This document shows, in pieces, positions 53,536 to 62,679 of a stretch of DNA of 64,000 nt. Below the pieces are notes generated by a model. The model was not told where the DNA came from, made no database searches, and saw only the letters and a list, made by a program, of their open reading frames with translations. This stretch comes from JAIQFL01 sp035295745. GTDB lineage: Bacteria; Acidobacteriota; Terriglobia; Bryobacterales; Bryobacteraceae. How positions within the stretch are numbered: position 1 is the stretch's first letter; every line of letters begins with the position of its first letter. The DNA is taken from positions 33,761-97,760 of the forward strand of contig DATGIL010000100.1 of NCBI GenBank assembly GCA_035295745.1. Direction: 5' to 3'. A program made the position numbers and the translations under genes.

Positions 53536-54202
53536 ACAAGCGAATCGTGCGATCCGCGAACTCTGCGTACCGCGGGTCGTGGGTCACCATGCAAATCGTC
53601 GAACCCGCCTGATGCAACTCGCGGAGCAGGTTCATGACAGCCTCGCCGTTGGCCGAATCCAGGTTTCCAGTCGGCTCATCCGCGAGCAGAATCAACGGAT
53701 CTCCCGACAAGGCGCGCGCCACCGCCACGCGCTGCTGTTGACCGCCCGAGAGTTGCGATGGGTAGTGTTTCATGCGGTGCGACATTCCCACCCGTTCCAG
53801 GGCTTCCTGCACCCGGCGTTTCCGCTCGGACGAAGGCATACCTCGATAGGTCAGCGGCAGTTCTACGTTCTCGTAGACGGTCAGGTCGCCAATTAAGTTG
53901 AATGCCTGGAAAATAAATCCGATTTCGCGGTTGCGAATGCGAGCCCGCTCAGAGAGCTTGAGGCCGGTAACGGGCTTGCCATTGAGGTAGTAAGTGCCGT
54001 CGCTAGGGGTGTCCAACAATCCCAGGATCGCCAGCAGGGTTGATTTCCCGCAGCCGGATGGACCTGCGATCGACAGATACTCTCCTTTCTTGACATCGAA
54101 ATGGACCGCCGAAAGCGCGTGCGTTTCCACTTCGTCGGTGACGAAAACCTTACTCACATTCTCTAGGCGAATCAGCGGTTGCGATCCATTATCCATCGTC
54201 AT
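53489..54202 (-). CDS. MacB-type ABC transporter ATPase
   Basis: A 237-residue ATPase with Walker A GPSGCGKST, signature LSGGQQQR, Walker B LILLADEPTGNLDS and switch VTHDPRYA. This is the classic MacB/LolD/FtsE group, which energises FtsX-like permeases. It follows the membrane fusion protein by 28 bases and precedes the DUF4097 gene, so these are probably one unit. No permease gene is included. Starts at ATG 54202. Confidence 0.93.
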   Translation of the reverse strand: MTMDNGSQPLIRLENVSKVFVTDEVETHALSAVHFDVKKGEYLSIAGPSGCGKSTLLAILGLLDTPSDGTYYLNGKPVTGLKLSERARIRNREIGFIFQAFNLIGDLTVYENVELPLTYRGMPSSERKRRVQEALERVGMSHRMKHYPSQLSGGQQQRVAVARALSGDPLILLADEPTGNLDSANGEAVMNLLRELHQAGSTICMVTHDPRYAEFADRTIRLFDGRIVEESMESAKT

Positions 54203-54230
54203 ATCCCTTCTTTACGTGAGTCCCGAACCT

Positions 54231-55517
54231 TTAGTTCAACTTAATCCGATCGTAATTGTCATACGCGGACATATCCGAGAGGATCACGCGATCCCCTACC
54301 CTGAGCCCTTCTTTGACTTCGATCGTGTTGACCGAACTGCGGCCGAACGTGACCTTGACGGCGTTGGCGTACTTGCCCTCGGGCTCAATTTTGAAGAGCC
54401 GTACAGTGCTGTTTTCCTGGCCGAAAACGGGGCGGCCGACAAAGACCACATCATTCAGCTTTTCGAGCTGGATCGTGCCGTCGACGCTCAGGTCCGGGCG
54501 CGCGCCCAGCGGCAAGGTCCCCGTGAGTGCGACATCCACGGTCACGGTGCCGTTCAGGATCGAAGGATCGATGCGCGAGACCTTGCCTTCGATTAAGCCG
54601 TTGGAGCCGCCGCCCGCCAAGCGGGTATCGATGACGGCCGGCTGGCCGGGTGCGATGTCCTTAACTTGTGTTTCTGCGATCTTCAATTCAGCCTTCAGAT
54701 GAGACGGCTGAGCCACCTTGCCCAGAGGGGTCCCCGCAGTGACTTTCTGTCCTTCTTCGACCGGGACCATGGGTGGAGGCAACGCCTGCAGGGTGCCGTC
54801 AAAACCGGCGCGCACCTTTAGCTGGTCCACCTGACTCTTCTTCAACTCATACTCGGCTCGAAGTTGATCCACCTTCACCTGCTGGGCGGCAAGCTGGGCC
54901 TCTTCGCTGCGAGAATAGGTGGCCAGACGGGTCTGTTCAATCTTGAAACGCCCCGCCAGCTCAGTGGCCTTTACTTCGGAAATCTTGGCGTCGACGTCCG
55001 GCAGGAGTTTCTCCTTGGCCAATGCGAGGTCGCGGTCAGCCTGCAGCCTGGCGGTACGAAGATCCGCTTCCACCTGGGCAGCGGCGGATTGCATGTCGAG
55101 CAGCGACTTTTCGAGAGTTACCTTCAGGTTGTTGTAGTCCGCCTGCGCGGCCTTCATGGCGAACTCGGCGTCCAGGAGTTGCGTTTCCAGCTCAGGGCTG
55201 GTCATCTCCATGACGATCGAATCGGCCCGCACCGGGGTACCCGGGCGAATCAGGATGCGTTGTACCCGACCATCGGTGATCGCAGTCATGAGCATGGTAT
55301 CGGTCGGAACGAGAGTGCCCAAACCGCGGACTTCCCGCAACATGGGGCCACGCTTGACCTGGTCTGGCCAGAGTGTCGACATTTCCACACCGGGCGCCGC
55401 CGGCTTTAGCTTCTGCAGTCCGATCGTGGTTCCGCCGGCGACCAATACCAGTACCACGCTGGTGACGGTCCAACGGATGACTTTTCTTTTGCCCGCGCCT
55501 TTGCGTTGAATATCCAT
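54231..55517 (-). CDS. Efflux membrane fusion protein (MacA/HlyD type)
   Basis: A 428-residue periplasmic adaptor anchored by one N-terminal helix (VIRWTVTSVVLVLVAGGTTIG). The order is typical: a beta-barrel/lipoyl half (RILIRPGTPVRADSIVMEM), a long coiled-coil hairpin (about residues 120-245, with SRSEEAQLAAQQVKVDQLRAEY), the second lipoyl half (VRAGFDGTLQALPP), and a C-terminal barrel (VKEGLRVGDRVILSDM). It would connect an inner-membrane ABC permease to an outer-membrane channel. It is first in the minus-strand unit with the ATPases. Starts at ATG 55517. Confidence 0.92.
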   Translation of the reverse strand: MDIQRKGAGKRKVIRWTVTSVVLVLVAGGTTIGLQKLKPAAPGVEMSTLWPDQVKRGPMLREVRGLGTLVPTDTMLMTAITDGRVQRILIRPGTPVRADSIVMEMTSPELETQLLDAEFAMKAAQADYNNLKVTLEKSLLDMQSAAAQVEADLRTARLQADRDLALAKEKLLPDVDAKISEVKATELAGRFKIEQTRLATYSRSEEAQLAAQQVKVDQLRAEYELKKSQVDQLKVRAGFDGTLQALPPPMVPVEEGQKVTAGTPLGKVAQPSHLKAELKIAETQVKDIAPGQPAVIDTRLAGGGSNGLIEGKVSRIDPSILNGTVTVDVALTGTLPLGARPDLSVDGTIQLEKLNDVVFVGRPVFGQENSTVRLFKIEPEGKYANAVKVTFGRSSVNTIEVKEGLRVGDRVILSDMSAYDNYDRIKLN

Positions 55518-55663
55518 TTTGATTTCCGGGCCTCTTGAAGGGCACGGAGTCTGCCAAATGTCGATTGGGCTTAAATCTATGACGTTTCGGAACTAAGAAC
55601 GGATAGGCAAAGTTTTGGGGTGTTCGCTTCTGGGACGTTCTGTGCAGGGGTGGGAAAGAAGCG

Positions 55664-55782
55664 GGGGTTGGGGGTTAGGGGTTGGCGAAGAGGCTCGCTT
55701 CGCTCGTGCCACCCCTCCACGTTGGCCCCGGCGAGCGAGGCCAGCCTCTTTCCCCCACCCCCAACCCCTAACCCCCAACCCC
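55664..55782. repeat. G-rich inverted repeat with telomere-like runs
   Basis: A 22-base G-rich block, GGGGTTGGGGGTTAGGGG then TTGG (55664-55685), has an exact complement at 55761-55782. The loop between carries an AGAGGC/GCCTCT pair and CGCTTCGCTCG. The right arm overlaps the last codons and stop of the CPBP gene. It could be a transcript end and could also form a G-quadruplex on one strand. Confidence 0.7.
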
Positions 55783-56409
55783 TGTTTTTAGGAATCCGGG
55801 ACCCACCGTGAGATGGTGGCTGATGGAGTCGGGAACGACCAGGAAGAGGAAGAAGCCGACCGTCGCGTGTGCCAGGCCCAGAAACCATAAGTTGTTGTGT
55901 TTCTGATAAATGCGGGCACAGATGTAGCCTGTAACCAGAGTTACAGCCATCAGGAACAGGTTGGGCAGATGGGCGCTCGAGAACAGTGCGGCAGCCGCCA
56001 TCGGCGCCGAACGGGGCGATAGTACGGCGGTGAAGCGATTCAGGAAATACCCGTTCAGGATGTATTGCTGAAAGAGTCCCCACGGCAGATAGGCCATCCA
56101 GGCGACCAATGCCCGATCGAAAGGAATGGCGCGGGTGGTCTGCAGCAGGATCCCGGCCGCCAACATCAACAGGGCAAGCAGCGCCAAGGCCGGGGTGTAC
56201 TCTTCCCAGCATTCCGACCAATGGACTGCCTGGAAACCAAGGGTGCGCGCCGGTTCGTGGCGAAGCCAATGCGAAAGCAGCATCAGCCCCAGAATGAGCA
56301 GCCACTCGAAGGGATGGCGGGAGCGCAATCCCCAGATGTACTGCATGATCATCGCGAAGACCAGAACTGGCTCCAGAATCGCGGCCCGGCGTGTGGTATC
56401 GGCTGACAT
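55768..56409 (-). CDS. CPBP-family membrane protein, catalytic Glu pair missing
   Basis: A 213-residue protein with about six membrane helices of the CAAX protease and bacteriocin-processing (CPBP/Abi) type. The second motif SSAHLPN (His147) and the third GLAHATVG (His181) are present. The first motif EExxxR is replaced by QQYILN (Gln114, Gln115), so proteolysis by the usual glutamate is unlikely. It may be a non-catalytic partner of the active-looking paralogue that starts upstream (55-bp spacing small, same direction). Its last codons read into a G-rich inverted repeat, so the C-terminus could have been altered. Confidence 0.8.
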   Translation of the reverse strand: MSADTTRRAAILEPVLVFAMIMQYIWGLRSRHPFEWLLILGLMLLSHWLRHEPARTLGFQAVHWSECWEEYTPALALLALLMLAAGILLQTTRAIPFDRALVAWMAYLPWGLFQQYILNGYFLNRFTAVLSPRSAPMAAAALFSSAHLPNLFLMAVTLVTGYICARIYQKHNNLWFLGLAHATVGFFLFLVVPDSISHHLTVGPGFLKTGVGG

Positions 56410-56418
56410 CGGTCCTGC

Positions 56419-57291
56419 TCAGAAGAAGAAGTGCTTGGTCCAGTCCACCATCGTGTGCAAGGCGGCTGAGGACAGCACAGTAGATCCACTGTCAAAGACC
56501 GATCCGTACGCCCAACCCGCTACAGTGGCGACGATCATATAGCGCCAATTTGGCACGGGTTGGGGACCATTGTCGAGATGTGCTGCACCGAAAATCACAC
56601 TTGCCAGGAGCAGGACGCGCCAGTTCCGTCCGAATCGCTGCATCAGAAGGTTCTGGATGAGAGCGCGAAACAGGATCTCCTCGGGCACTGCCGTTCCGGC
56701 GAAAATTATGCCGACGGCGGCGGCCATGCGGCTGCCGGCTTGGGTGGGCAGGTGAGGCATGGGGATGAAGCCGATCGCAATTCCGCAGACGATGAGCACA
56801 GGGGCCACGATCGCGAAACCGGCCAGGGGGAGCCAGAAGTCGCGGCGGTTGCGCGGCAGGTTGTATTTCATGCCGCTGAGGCCGCGGTATCCAAGGAACA
56901 GAACAAGTCCTAATAAGATGGCGATTCCATAGGCAACGCTGTGCAGAAATCCTTGAGCGGGGCGCGGCACCAGGCTTCCTCCCGCCGCAAACTCGAGCGG
57001 AAGCCAGATGAGTAGGACGGCCACGAAATCGAAAAGATGAGGCTTGCCGCCTGAGGACAGACGGACACTTACCACAGGACAGATGGTATAAATCAATACC
57101 ATCAAAGAGAGCGGCAGACTCACCACGCCGACCATAGCCGCCGCTCCGCAGAAAATGGCGGTCAGCAAAAACGGAAGAGCCCAGATCAGAGCAGCCCTGT
57201 TGTAGAACAGCGCCTGGAGTCTCTTTTGGAGCGGCGAAATGAATAAACTGAAGACTGCGGCGAGGAGTAGCGCGAGAACCAGCGTTTGCAT
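56419..57291 (-). CDS. CPBP-family intramembrane protease
   Basis: A 290-residue membrane protein with about eight helices. The Abi/CPBP motifs are complete: VPEEILFRALIQ (Glu-Glu and Arg), FGAAHLDN and a third His in SAALHTMVDW. It should be an intramembrane metal-dependent protease, of unknown substrate. It is 10 bases upstream of the Gln-Gln paralogue, in one transcription unit. Starts at ATG 57291; the zwf gene is divergent, 78 bases away. Confidence 0.85.
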   Translation of the reverse strand: MQTLVLALLLAAVFSLFISPLQKRLQALFYNRAALIWALPFLLTAIFCGAAAMVGVVSLPLSLMVLIYTICPVVSVRLSSGGKPHLFDFVAVLLIWLPLEFAAGGSLVPRPAQGFLHSVAYGIAILLGLVLFLGYRGLSGMKYNLPRNRRDFWLPLAGFAIVAPVLIVCGIAIGFIPMPHLPTQAGSRMAAAVGIIFAGTAVPEEILFRALIQNLLMQRFGRNWRVLLLASVIFGAAHLDNGPQPVPNWRYMIVATVAGWAYGSVFDSGSTVLSSAALHTMVDWTKHFFF

Positions 57292-57369
57292 CCGGCGAAA
57301 CGCTCCGTGGCTCCTTCAGTCTAACGCGAACGGTATGGTACGTGCTCGGTTAGGATCCACGGAAACGAA

Positions 57370-58737
57370 ATGAGTCAAACACGTGCGGATGCATTCGTCT
57401 TCTTCGGCGCCACGGGCGATCTCGCCTACAAGAAGATCTTTCCTGCTCTCCAGACTCTGGTGAAACGCGGCGAGCTGAACGTGCCGATTATCGGAGTCGC
57501 CAAATCGGGCTGGGGCCTCGAACAACTGAAAGCGCGGGCTCGCGACAGTGTAGAGCATTATGGCGGAGTGGACGCGGATGCGTTTGCCAAATTGACCGCG
57601 CAACTACGGTATGTCGACGGCGATTACAACGACGCCGCGACCTTCCAGCAGTTGCGAAAGGAATTGGGCGATGCGAAGCACCCAGTGCATTATCTGGCGA
57701 TCCCGTCGAGCGTGTTCGAGTTGGTGTTCGAGCAACTGCAAAAGTCGGGATGCGCCGAAGGAGCGCGTGTAGTAGTGGAGAAGCCGCTCGGTACGAATCT
57801 GGCCTCCGCACAAGAGCTGAACCGGACACTGCACAACATCTTCGCGGAGGAAGACATTTTCCGGATCGATCACTACCTCGGCAAGAACACCGTGCAGAAT
57901 CTGCTGTTCTTCCGGTTTACGAATTCGTTTCTCGAGCCGATCTGGAACCGGCAATATGTGAGAAGCGTGCAGATCACGATGTCAGAGAGTTTCGGTGTGC
58001 AGGGCCGGGGCAGTTTTTACGATCACACCGGCGCGATCCGCGACGTAGTGCAGAATCATATTCTGCAGGTGCTGACGAACATCGCGATGGAGCCGCCGCC
58101 CGGCAGGGAGACGGAGGTTCTGCGCGATGTCAGAGTGATGGTGCTGCGCGGCATTCAGTCGTTGCGGCCGGAAGACGTAGTGCGCGGGCAGTTTCGCGGG
58201 TACCGGCAGGAGCCCGGCGTCGATCCGCAGTCGAGCGTAGAGACGTTCGTCGCCCTGCGGCTGTTTATCGATTCGTGGCGCTGGAAAGGAGTCCCGTTCT
58301 ACATTCGCGCCGGCAAATGCCTGCCAAATACCGTTACGGAGGTGATCGTGAAGCTCTGCCGGCCGCCGGCGATCTTCGTCGACGTCGATCCCCCCCCGAA
58401 CTACCACCGCTTTCGTGTGACTCCGGACCTGCAGATCGCGGTTGGCGCGTTCCTCAAGGTGCCTGGAGTGGACTCACGAGGAATAGAAAAGGAACTGCTC
58501 GTCGATCTGCCGGAAGACAGCAACGAAATGGGCGCATACGAGGAACTGCTGGACGATGCGATGCACGGCAACAACCTCCGTTTCGCACGGCAGGATTATG
58601 TGGAGGAGTCCTGGCGGATCGTGGATCCGGTGCTCGATAACGTGGTGCCGCTGCATGAATACGATCCGGGATCCTGGGGCCCTGACGAGGCGAACGCGAT
58701 CGGGCCGCCGGAAGGCTGGTACAACCCGAAAGCTTAG
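57370..58737 (+). CDS. zwf: Glucose-6-phosphate 1-dehydrogenase
   Basis: A 455-residue cytoplasmic enzyme that oxidises glucose-6-phosphate to 6-phosphogluconolactone with NADP+, the first step of the oxidative pentose phosphate pathway. The N-terminal nucleotide-binding fingerprint is FFGATGDLAYKK. The substrate site and catalytic base appear in RIDHYLGKNTVQN. The C-terminal domain includes FYIRAGKCLP and ends near PPEGWYNPK. The length is typical. No partner genes (pgl, gnd) are in view. ATG 57370 is chosen; weak ribosome site GGAAACG. Confidence 0.95.
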   Translation: MSQTRADAFVFFGATGDLAYKKIFPALQTLVKRGELNVPIIGVAKSGWGLEQLKARARDSVEHYGGVDADAFAKLTAQLRYVDGDYNDAATFQQLRKELGDAKHPVHYLAIPSSVFELVFEQLQKSGCAEGARVVVEKPLGTNLASAQELNRTLHNIFAEEDIFRIDHYLGKNTVQNLLFFRFTNSFLEPIWNRQYVRSVQITMSESFGVQGRGSFYDHTGAIRDVVQNHILQVLTNIAMEPPPGRETEVLRDVRVMVLRGIQSLRPEDVVRGQFRGYRQEPGVDPQSSVETFVALRLFIDSWRWKGVPFYIRAGKCLPNTVTEVIVKLCRPPAIFVDVDPPPNYHRFRVTPDLQIAVGAFLKVPGVDSRGIEKELLVDLPEDSNEMGAYEELLDDAMHGNNLRFARQDYVEESWRIVDPVLDNVVPLHEYDPGSWGPDEANAIGPPEGWYNPKA

Positions 58738-58924
58738 GCGTGCCGAGCCAGTCGGTGACCTCGGTTTGGGATCGCCCGCGCCACCTTTCCCAGCATCTCA
58801 GGGAGCCTAACCCGTAAACGAGGACCGCATAGAAATTCAGCGAATCGACGAGGAACAGCAGCCCCGCTCTGAATCTGGCGGTATCGGTCCATCGCAGACA
58901 CCAGGAGCGGTTCCCGCCCGCGGG

Positions 58925-61486
58925 TTACTCCTGCCGCAGCGCGGTCATCGGATCGATGCGCGAAGCACGCCAGGCAGGGCCGTATCCGGCGGCCAGGGCG
59001 GCCACCGTGAGCACCGCGACCGAGAGGCCTAGCGTCAGCGGATCGCGGGCCTTCATGCCGAACAGGAAAGACTCCACCAGGTGTGCCGCGGCGTACGCCA
59101 CCGGCAGTCCGATCACAAACCCGGCGACGGTCAGCAGGAGGACCTCACGCATCACCAGCCAGACCACCCTCCCGGAGCGCGCACCCAGAGCCATTCGGAT
59201 TCCGATCTCATTGGTCCGGCGAGCCACCGCGTACGCCATGCTGCCGTAAAGACCGACGGCCGCGATCATCAATGCCAGGATCGCGAAGCCGCTGCACAAC
59301 CGCGCGAAAACCAACTCCTGTTGGATCGTCTGGTTGATGGCGGCTTCCTGGGTCTGGAGGCTGGTGACGGGGATCCGATCGTTCGCCTCCCGCACCACCT
59401 GGCGCACCGCATTAGCCAAGGCTAAAGGATCGCCGGCCGCGCGGATTTCATAGATCATCTGCCGGAGAGGCAGCACACCTTGTGAGGCGGCGAGGTAAAT
59501 CACCGGCGGTACCTCATCCCGGATGTTCGAGTATTGCGCGCGCTTCGATACTCCAACAATCTCGATTGCCACGTTCTTGTTGTTGTTGAAGACGATCTGA
59601 TGCCCGACGGGGCTGTTATCACCAAAGTAATCCCGTGCAAAGACTTCGTTGACCACGGCAGCCGGGGGCGCGCCTCTGTGGTCGCGCTCATTCAGCGAAC
59701 GTCCAAGCAAAATCGGGATCTGCATGGTTTCGAAGAAGGACCGGCCAACCATCGCGGTGTTCGCCTGCGGCGTTTTGGGCGGTATGGGCACACCGGGGAT
59801 GGTGAAGTCGTACGAAGTCATGTTGCCGGAAACGAATGGCATGTGGGACGAGGTGACACTGCGAGCGCCGGGGATGCCGCCAAGGCGGGTCTGCAGATCG
59901 TCGTAAAAGCGCAGCATGGAGTCATCGTCGGTATAGCCTGCCTGCCGCGCGTTGATGCTGAACAGCAGCAGGTGTTCGCTGTTGAAGCCGAGTTCGATGG
60001 ATTTCAGATTGGAGAGCGTGCGGACGAAGAGTCCCGCGGCCACTAGTAACAGAAGCGAGATGGCCACCTGGCTCGCCACCAAAACGTGGCCGAGTCCGAT
60101 GCGGCGCCATCCACGACCCAAGCCGGCGTGGGGCGCCGTGGATCGAGCCGATTTTAGCGCGGGGGCCAAGTCCACGCGCACGGACTGGAGCGCGGGCGCA
60201 AGTCCGAACAGAAGTCCAGTCAGCAGAGAGAGGCCCAGGTTGACGCCGAGCACGTGCCAGTTGATTTCGGCCCGCAGGGTGAAATTCTGATCCCCGTTTG
60301 CGAGAAGCGCGGTGAGGAAGCGTATGCCCCAGATGGCGAATAGTACGCCGAGAACTCCGCCCGTAACCGCCAGGAGGACGCTCTCCGTAAGCAGTTGGCG
60401 GATCACGCGTCCCCTGCCGGCTCCAAGGCTTAGCCGGACCGCCATTTCGCGCGAGCGCGCCGTCGAGCGTGCCAGCAGCAGATTGGCGATGTTGGCACAG
60501 GCGAGCGCCAGGATCAGCGCCACCAGCGTGAGGATCACGAGCAGGGGCTTAGAGTAACGGCGGCGCAGCGTCTCAAGCCCACCGGAGCCTTCGTTTAACA
60601 ACAGCCCGGGCAGGGTTACGCGTTCCTTATCGTTTTTCGCCTGGTTCGCCACGAAGTTATGGAACACCGGCTCCATCGCGGCTTGCGCCTGAGCCAAAGA
60701 AACACCGGGACGCAGACGGCCCATCACCTCAGCCCAGAAGTAGTCGTTGCGGATGTACTTCTCGTTGGGATCCTTGCCTGCAAACGGATCGAGGGCGGCG
60801 GAAGCACGCAACGGAACGTACGCGTCGATCGGTCCTTCCGGATTGACACCGAAGAATTCACGCGGTGCAACGCCAATCACGACGAATGGATGGTTGTTGA
60901 TCTGAATCTTCGCTCCGACGGCTGCGGAAGCATCACCAAAGTGGCGCTGCGCAAAGGTGTGGCTCAGAACCACGGTGTCGGCGCCCAAGTGGTCGTCGGA
61001 CTGGTCGAGTAGCCGTCCGCCAGCGGGGGCGAGCGCGAGACCTCGGAAGAAATCTCCGGAGACGTAGAGCGCGGGCGCAACGTCTGCCTGGCTGCGAATC
61101 GTCAGGGTCAAATTGCCGGCCCGGGCAAAAGCGAACAGGCTCGACCAAATCTGCTGGTTTTCGTGCAACGCCTGAAACGCGGTGTATGGGAACGGATGAC
61201 CAACCCGTCCGTACTTAGGGTCTGCGAAGGAGGAGCCGCTGAAGGAGTGCGCTACTGCAGGGAACTCCTTGGATCGCCACGTCACCACCACCAGAGACTG
61301 CGGATCCGGCACAGGGAGCGCCCGCATCAGGATTGCATCCATGAAACTGTAAATTGCGGTGTTTGCGCCAATGCCGAGAGCCAGGGAGATCGCTGCCATG
61401 CCACAAAACAGCGGATTCGCCGCCATGACCCGGAGGGCGTATCGAAGATCCTGAAAAAGCTGGTCCGCCGACATTCTGATCCGCAT
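58925..61486 (-). CDS. ADOP-family FtsX-like ABC transporter permease
   Basis: A second ADOP permease, about 853 residues from ATG 61486; AGGAGG lies about 9 bases before it, which rules out the GTG upstream. It has the same plan as 14944-17397: the first helix LALGIGANTAIYSFMD, a periplasmic MacB-like domain, central helices (LVALILALACANIANLLLARS, GGVLGVLFAIWGI), a second periplasmic domain, and last helices with RRTNEIGIRMALGARSGR and the closing DPMTALRQE. Substrate unknown; no ATPase adjoins. The MacB-type ATPases at 51.7 and 53.5 kb are possible partners, but this is speculative. Confidence 0.92.
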   Translation of the reverse strand: MRIRMSADQLFQDLRYALRVMAANPLFCGMAAISLALGIGANTAIYSFMDAILMRALPVPDPQSLVVVTWRSKEFPAVAHSFSGSSFADPKYGRVGHPFPYTAFQALHENQQIWSSLFAFARAGNLTLTIRSQADVAPALYVSGDFFRGLALAPAGGRLLDQSDDHLGADTVVLSHTFAQRHFGDASAAVGAKIQINNHPFVVIGVAPREFFGVNPEGPIDAYVPLRASAALDPFAGKDPNEKYIRNDYFWAEVMGRLRPGVSLAQAQAAMEPVFHNFVANQAKNDKERVTLPGLLLNEGSGGLETLRRRYSKPLLVILTLVALILALACANIANLLLARSTARSREMAVRLSLGAGRGRVIRQLLTESVLLAVTGGVLGVLFAIWGIRFLTALLANGDQNFTLRAEINWHVLGVNLGLSLLTGLLFGLAPALQSVRVDLAPALKSARSTAPHAGLGRGWRRIGLGHVLVASQVAISLLLLVAAGLFVRTLSNLKSIELGFNSEHLLLFSINARQAGYTDDDSMLRFYDDLQTRLGGIPGARSVTSSHMPFVSGNMTSYDFTIPGVPIPPKTPQANTAMVGRSFFETMQIPILLGRSLNERDHRGAPPAAVVNEVFARDYFGDNSPVGHQIVFNNNKNVAIEIVGVSKRAQYSNIRDEVPPVIYLAASQGVLPLRQMIYEIRAAGDPLALANAVRQVVREANDRIPVTSLQTQEAAINQTIQQELVFARLCSGFAILALMIAAVGLYGSMAYAVARRTNEIGIRMALGARSGRVVWLVMREVLLLTVAGFVIGLPVAYAAAHLVESFLFGMKARDPLTLGLSVAVLTVAALAAGYGPAWRASRIDPMTALRQE

Positions 61487-61703
61487 GCTGATTGGACCTC
61501 CTTCGGATTTAAAAGTTAGCAACAAGGCAGGAAGCTTCCGCTGCCTCCCGACGCGAAGCCTGAAAGCCACTCCAGACGTCACAGATCAGGCATCGAGCAG
61601 GGGCTCTTGCCAAACACTGCCCGGAAGTTCGGAGTCCCTTTGGTCCGTCACCTGCCTGTACCTGGGCAGCCATCATCTGCAATTCATGTCAGATGGCCGT
61701 TAG
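61487..61703. other. Upstream region of ADOP permease
   Basis: A 217-base gap that includes the AGGAGG site of the permease and a short non-coding region. No promoter box, hairpin or repeat was recognised. Confidence 0.4.
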
Positions 61704-62006
61704 TCATGATACCCATGCGAACAGTGTCACCACAGTGCCGTCCAGGGCGACCATCGCTACGCTGCGGATCCAGAGGGTTGGCGCGGATATGGCCCCACAA
61801 AGGAGAAGCAGAGTGGCGGCATAGGGCAGGACTACGGAGGACCGACGTTTTTCTCCCGCTCGCGCTCCTCGCTCTCGCCCTTGCGAACCCAGACGCCCTG
61901 CCGTACCCAGTGATGCGGCCAATTCAACTGCTCCGCGCGAAAGCACTCGCAGATACTGCAACGGCCGGCTGCCAGTCTATTGCCGCACCGCTCGCAGAAT
62001 TCCACA
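61704..62006 (-). pseudogene. Zinc-ribbon membrane protein, probably frameshifted
   Basis: From GTG 62006 the frame reads EFCERCGNRLAAGRCSICEC, a double CxxC zinc ribbon, then a charged stretch and an early stop at 61832. The next frame continues, LPYAATLLLLCGAISAPT and SVAMVALDGTVVTLF, two membrane helices, to a stop at 61704. The frames would join if the A run at 61847-61851 (5 A on the minus strand) had one more A. I infer a single zinc-ribbon/TM protein of about 100 residues, of the kind that senses or anchors at the membrane. It might also be a programmed frameshift or two separate small frames. Confidence is low. Confidence 0.4.
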
Positions 62007-62158
62007 GACTTGCCCCCGGAGGAAAAGATGCACAGGACAACATTTCGGATTCTACCAGCTAAAGAACCTGGCTTGCATTCGTGTACCGGTACTAAGTACC
62101 TGGTTTCAGAAGTCCGACGGCGTATCGCCAGATCGCTTGCTGACGCTCGCGGCTCACA

Positions 62159-62284
62159 ACGAGCCACGACCGTAAGGGAGTGATTCGGGCGATCGGGCAT
62201 CGCTTGCTTACGCGCGCGGCTCGCAAGCGCACGTATTGCGCGAACGTATTTGGGTAGGTTATGAGCTACTACCGTGAGGGAGTG
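62159..62284 (+). repeat. CGTAAGGGAGTG-type repeat, copies 2 and 3
   Basis: ACGAGCCACGACCGTAAGGG, continuing AGTG, lies at 62159-62182, next to GCTTGCTGACGCTCGCGGCTC. A similar GCTTGCTTACGCGCGCGGCTC follows at 62204-62226, and ACCGTGAGGGAGTG at 62271-62284. The unit thus seems partly duplicated in tandem. The first copy matches 52470-52494 on the other strand. Confidence 0.55.
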
Positions 62285-62679
62285 TTATTGCCAAAATACG
62301 AGACCGTATTTCTGAAAGGGTGTGCCAAGTTAAATTGACCATCGCATTCGCGATGCACCACCCCTCCCCCTACATAATCCTGGCAGGTCGCCAGTCGCAC
62401 GAGAACGGTACTAGTTCAGTGACGGGTTTACCTCGACGAGAAGATCGAAGGTCAGCTTAAAGCACTTCATCCAATCAATTCGATCCACCGCTCAATTTTC
62501 CGACGCTGCCAAGGGGAATTCGGGACACGCTCGTGCAGAAAATGATCGAGTGCCGGCCGGAATTGGCAAGATCTGCGTGCTTAGTCACGGATCCCGGCGA
62601 TTCTATCGAGGTTTCGGGAATTCTCGGCACGTTGGATTGGCGATTGCTAATGTTTGCGGGCCGCCGCGGAGGAGCGTTC
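62285..62679. other. Intergenic region before Vgb-like gene
   Basis: About 395 bases with no recognised gene. A CATCGC/GCGATG hairpin (near 62340-62356) with a 4-base loop is present. The AGGAGG ribosome site of the next gene is at 62668-62673. A longer ATG start at 62650 is possible for that gene. Confidence 0.45.
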
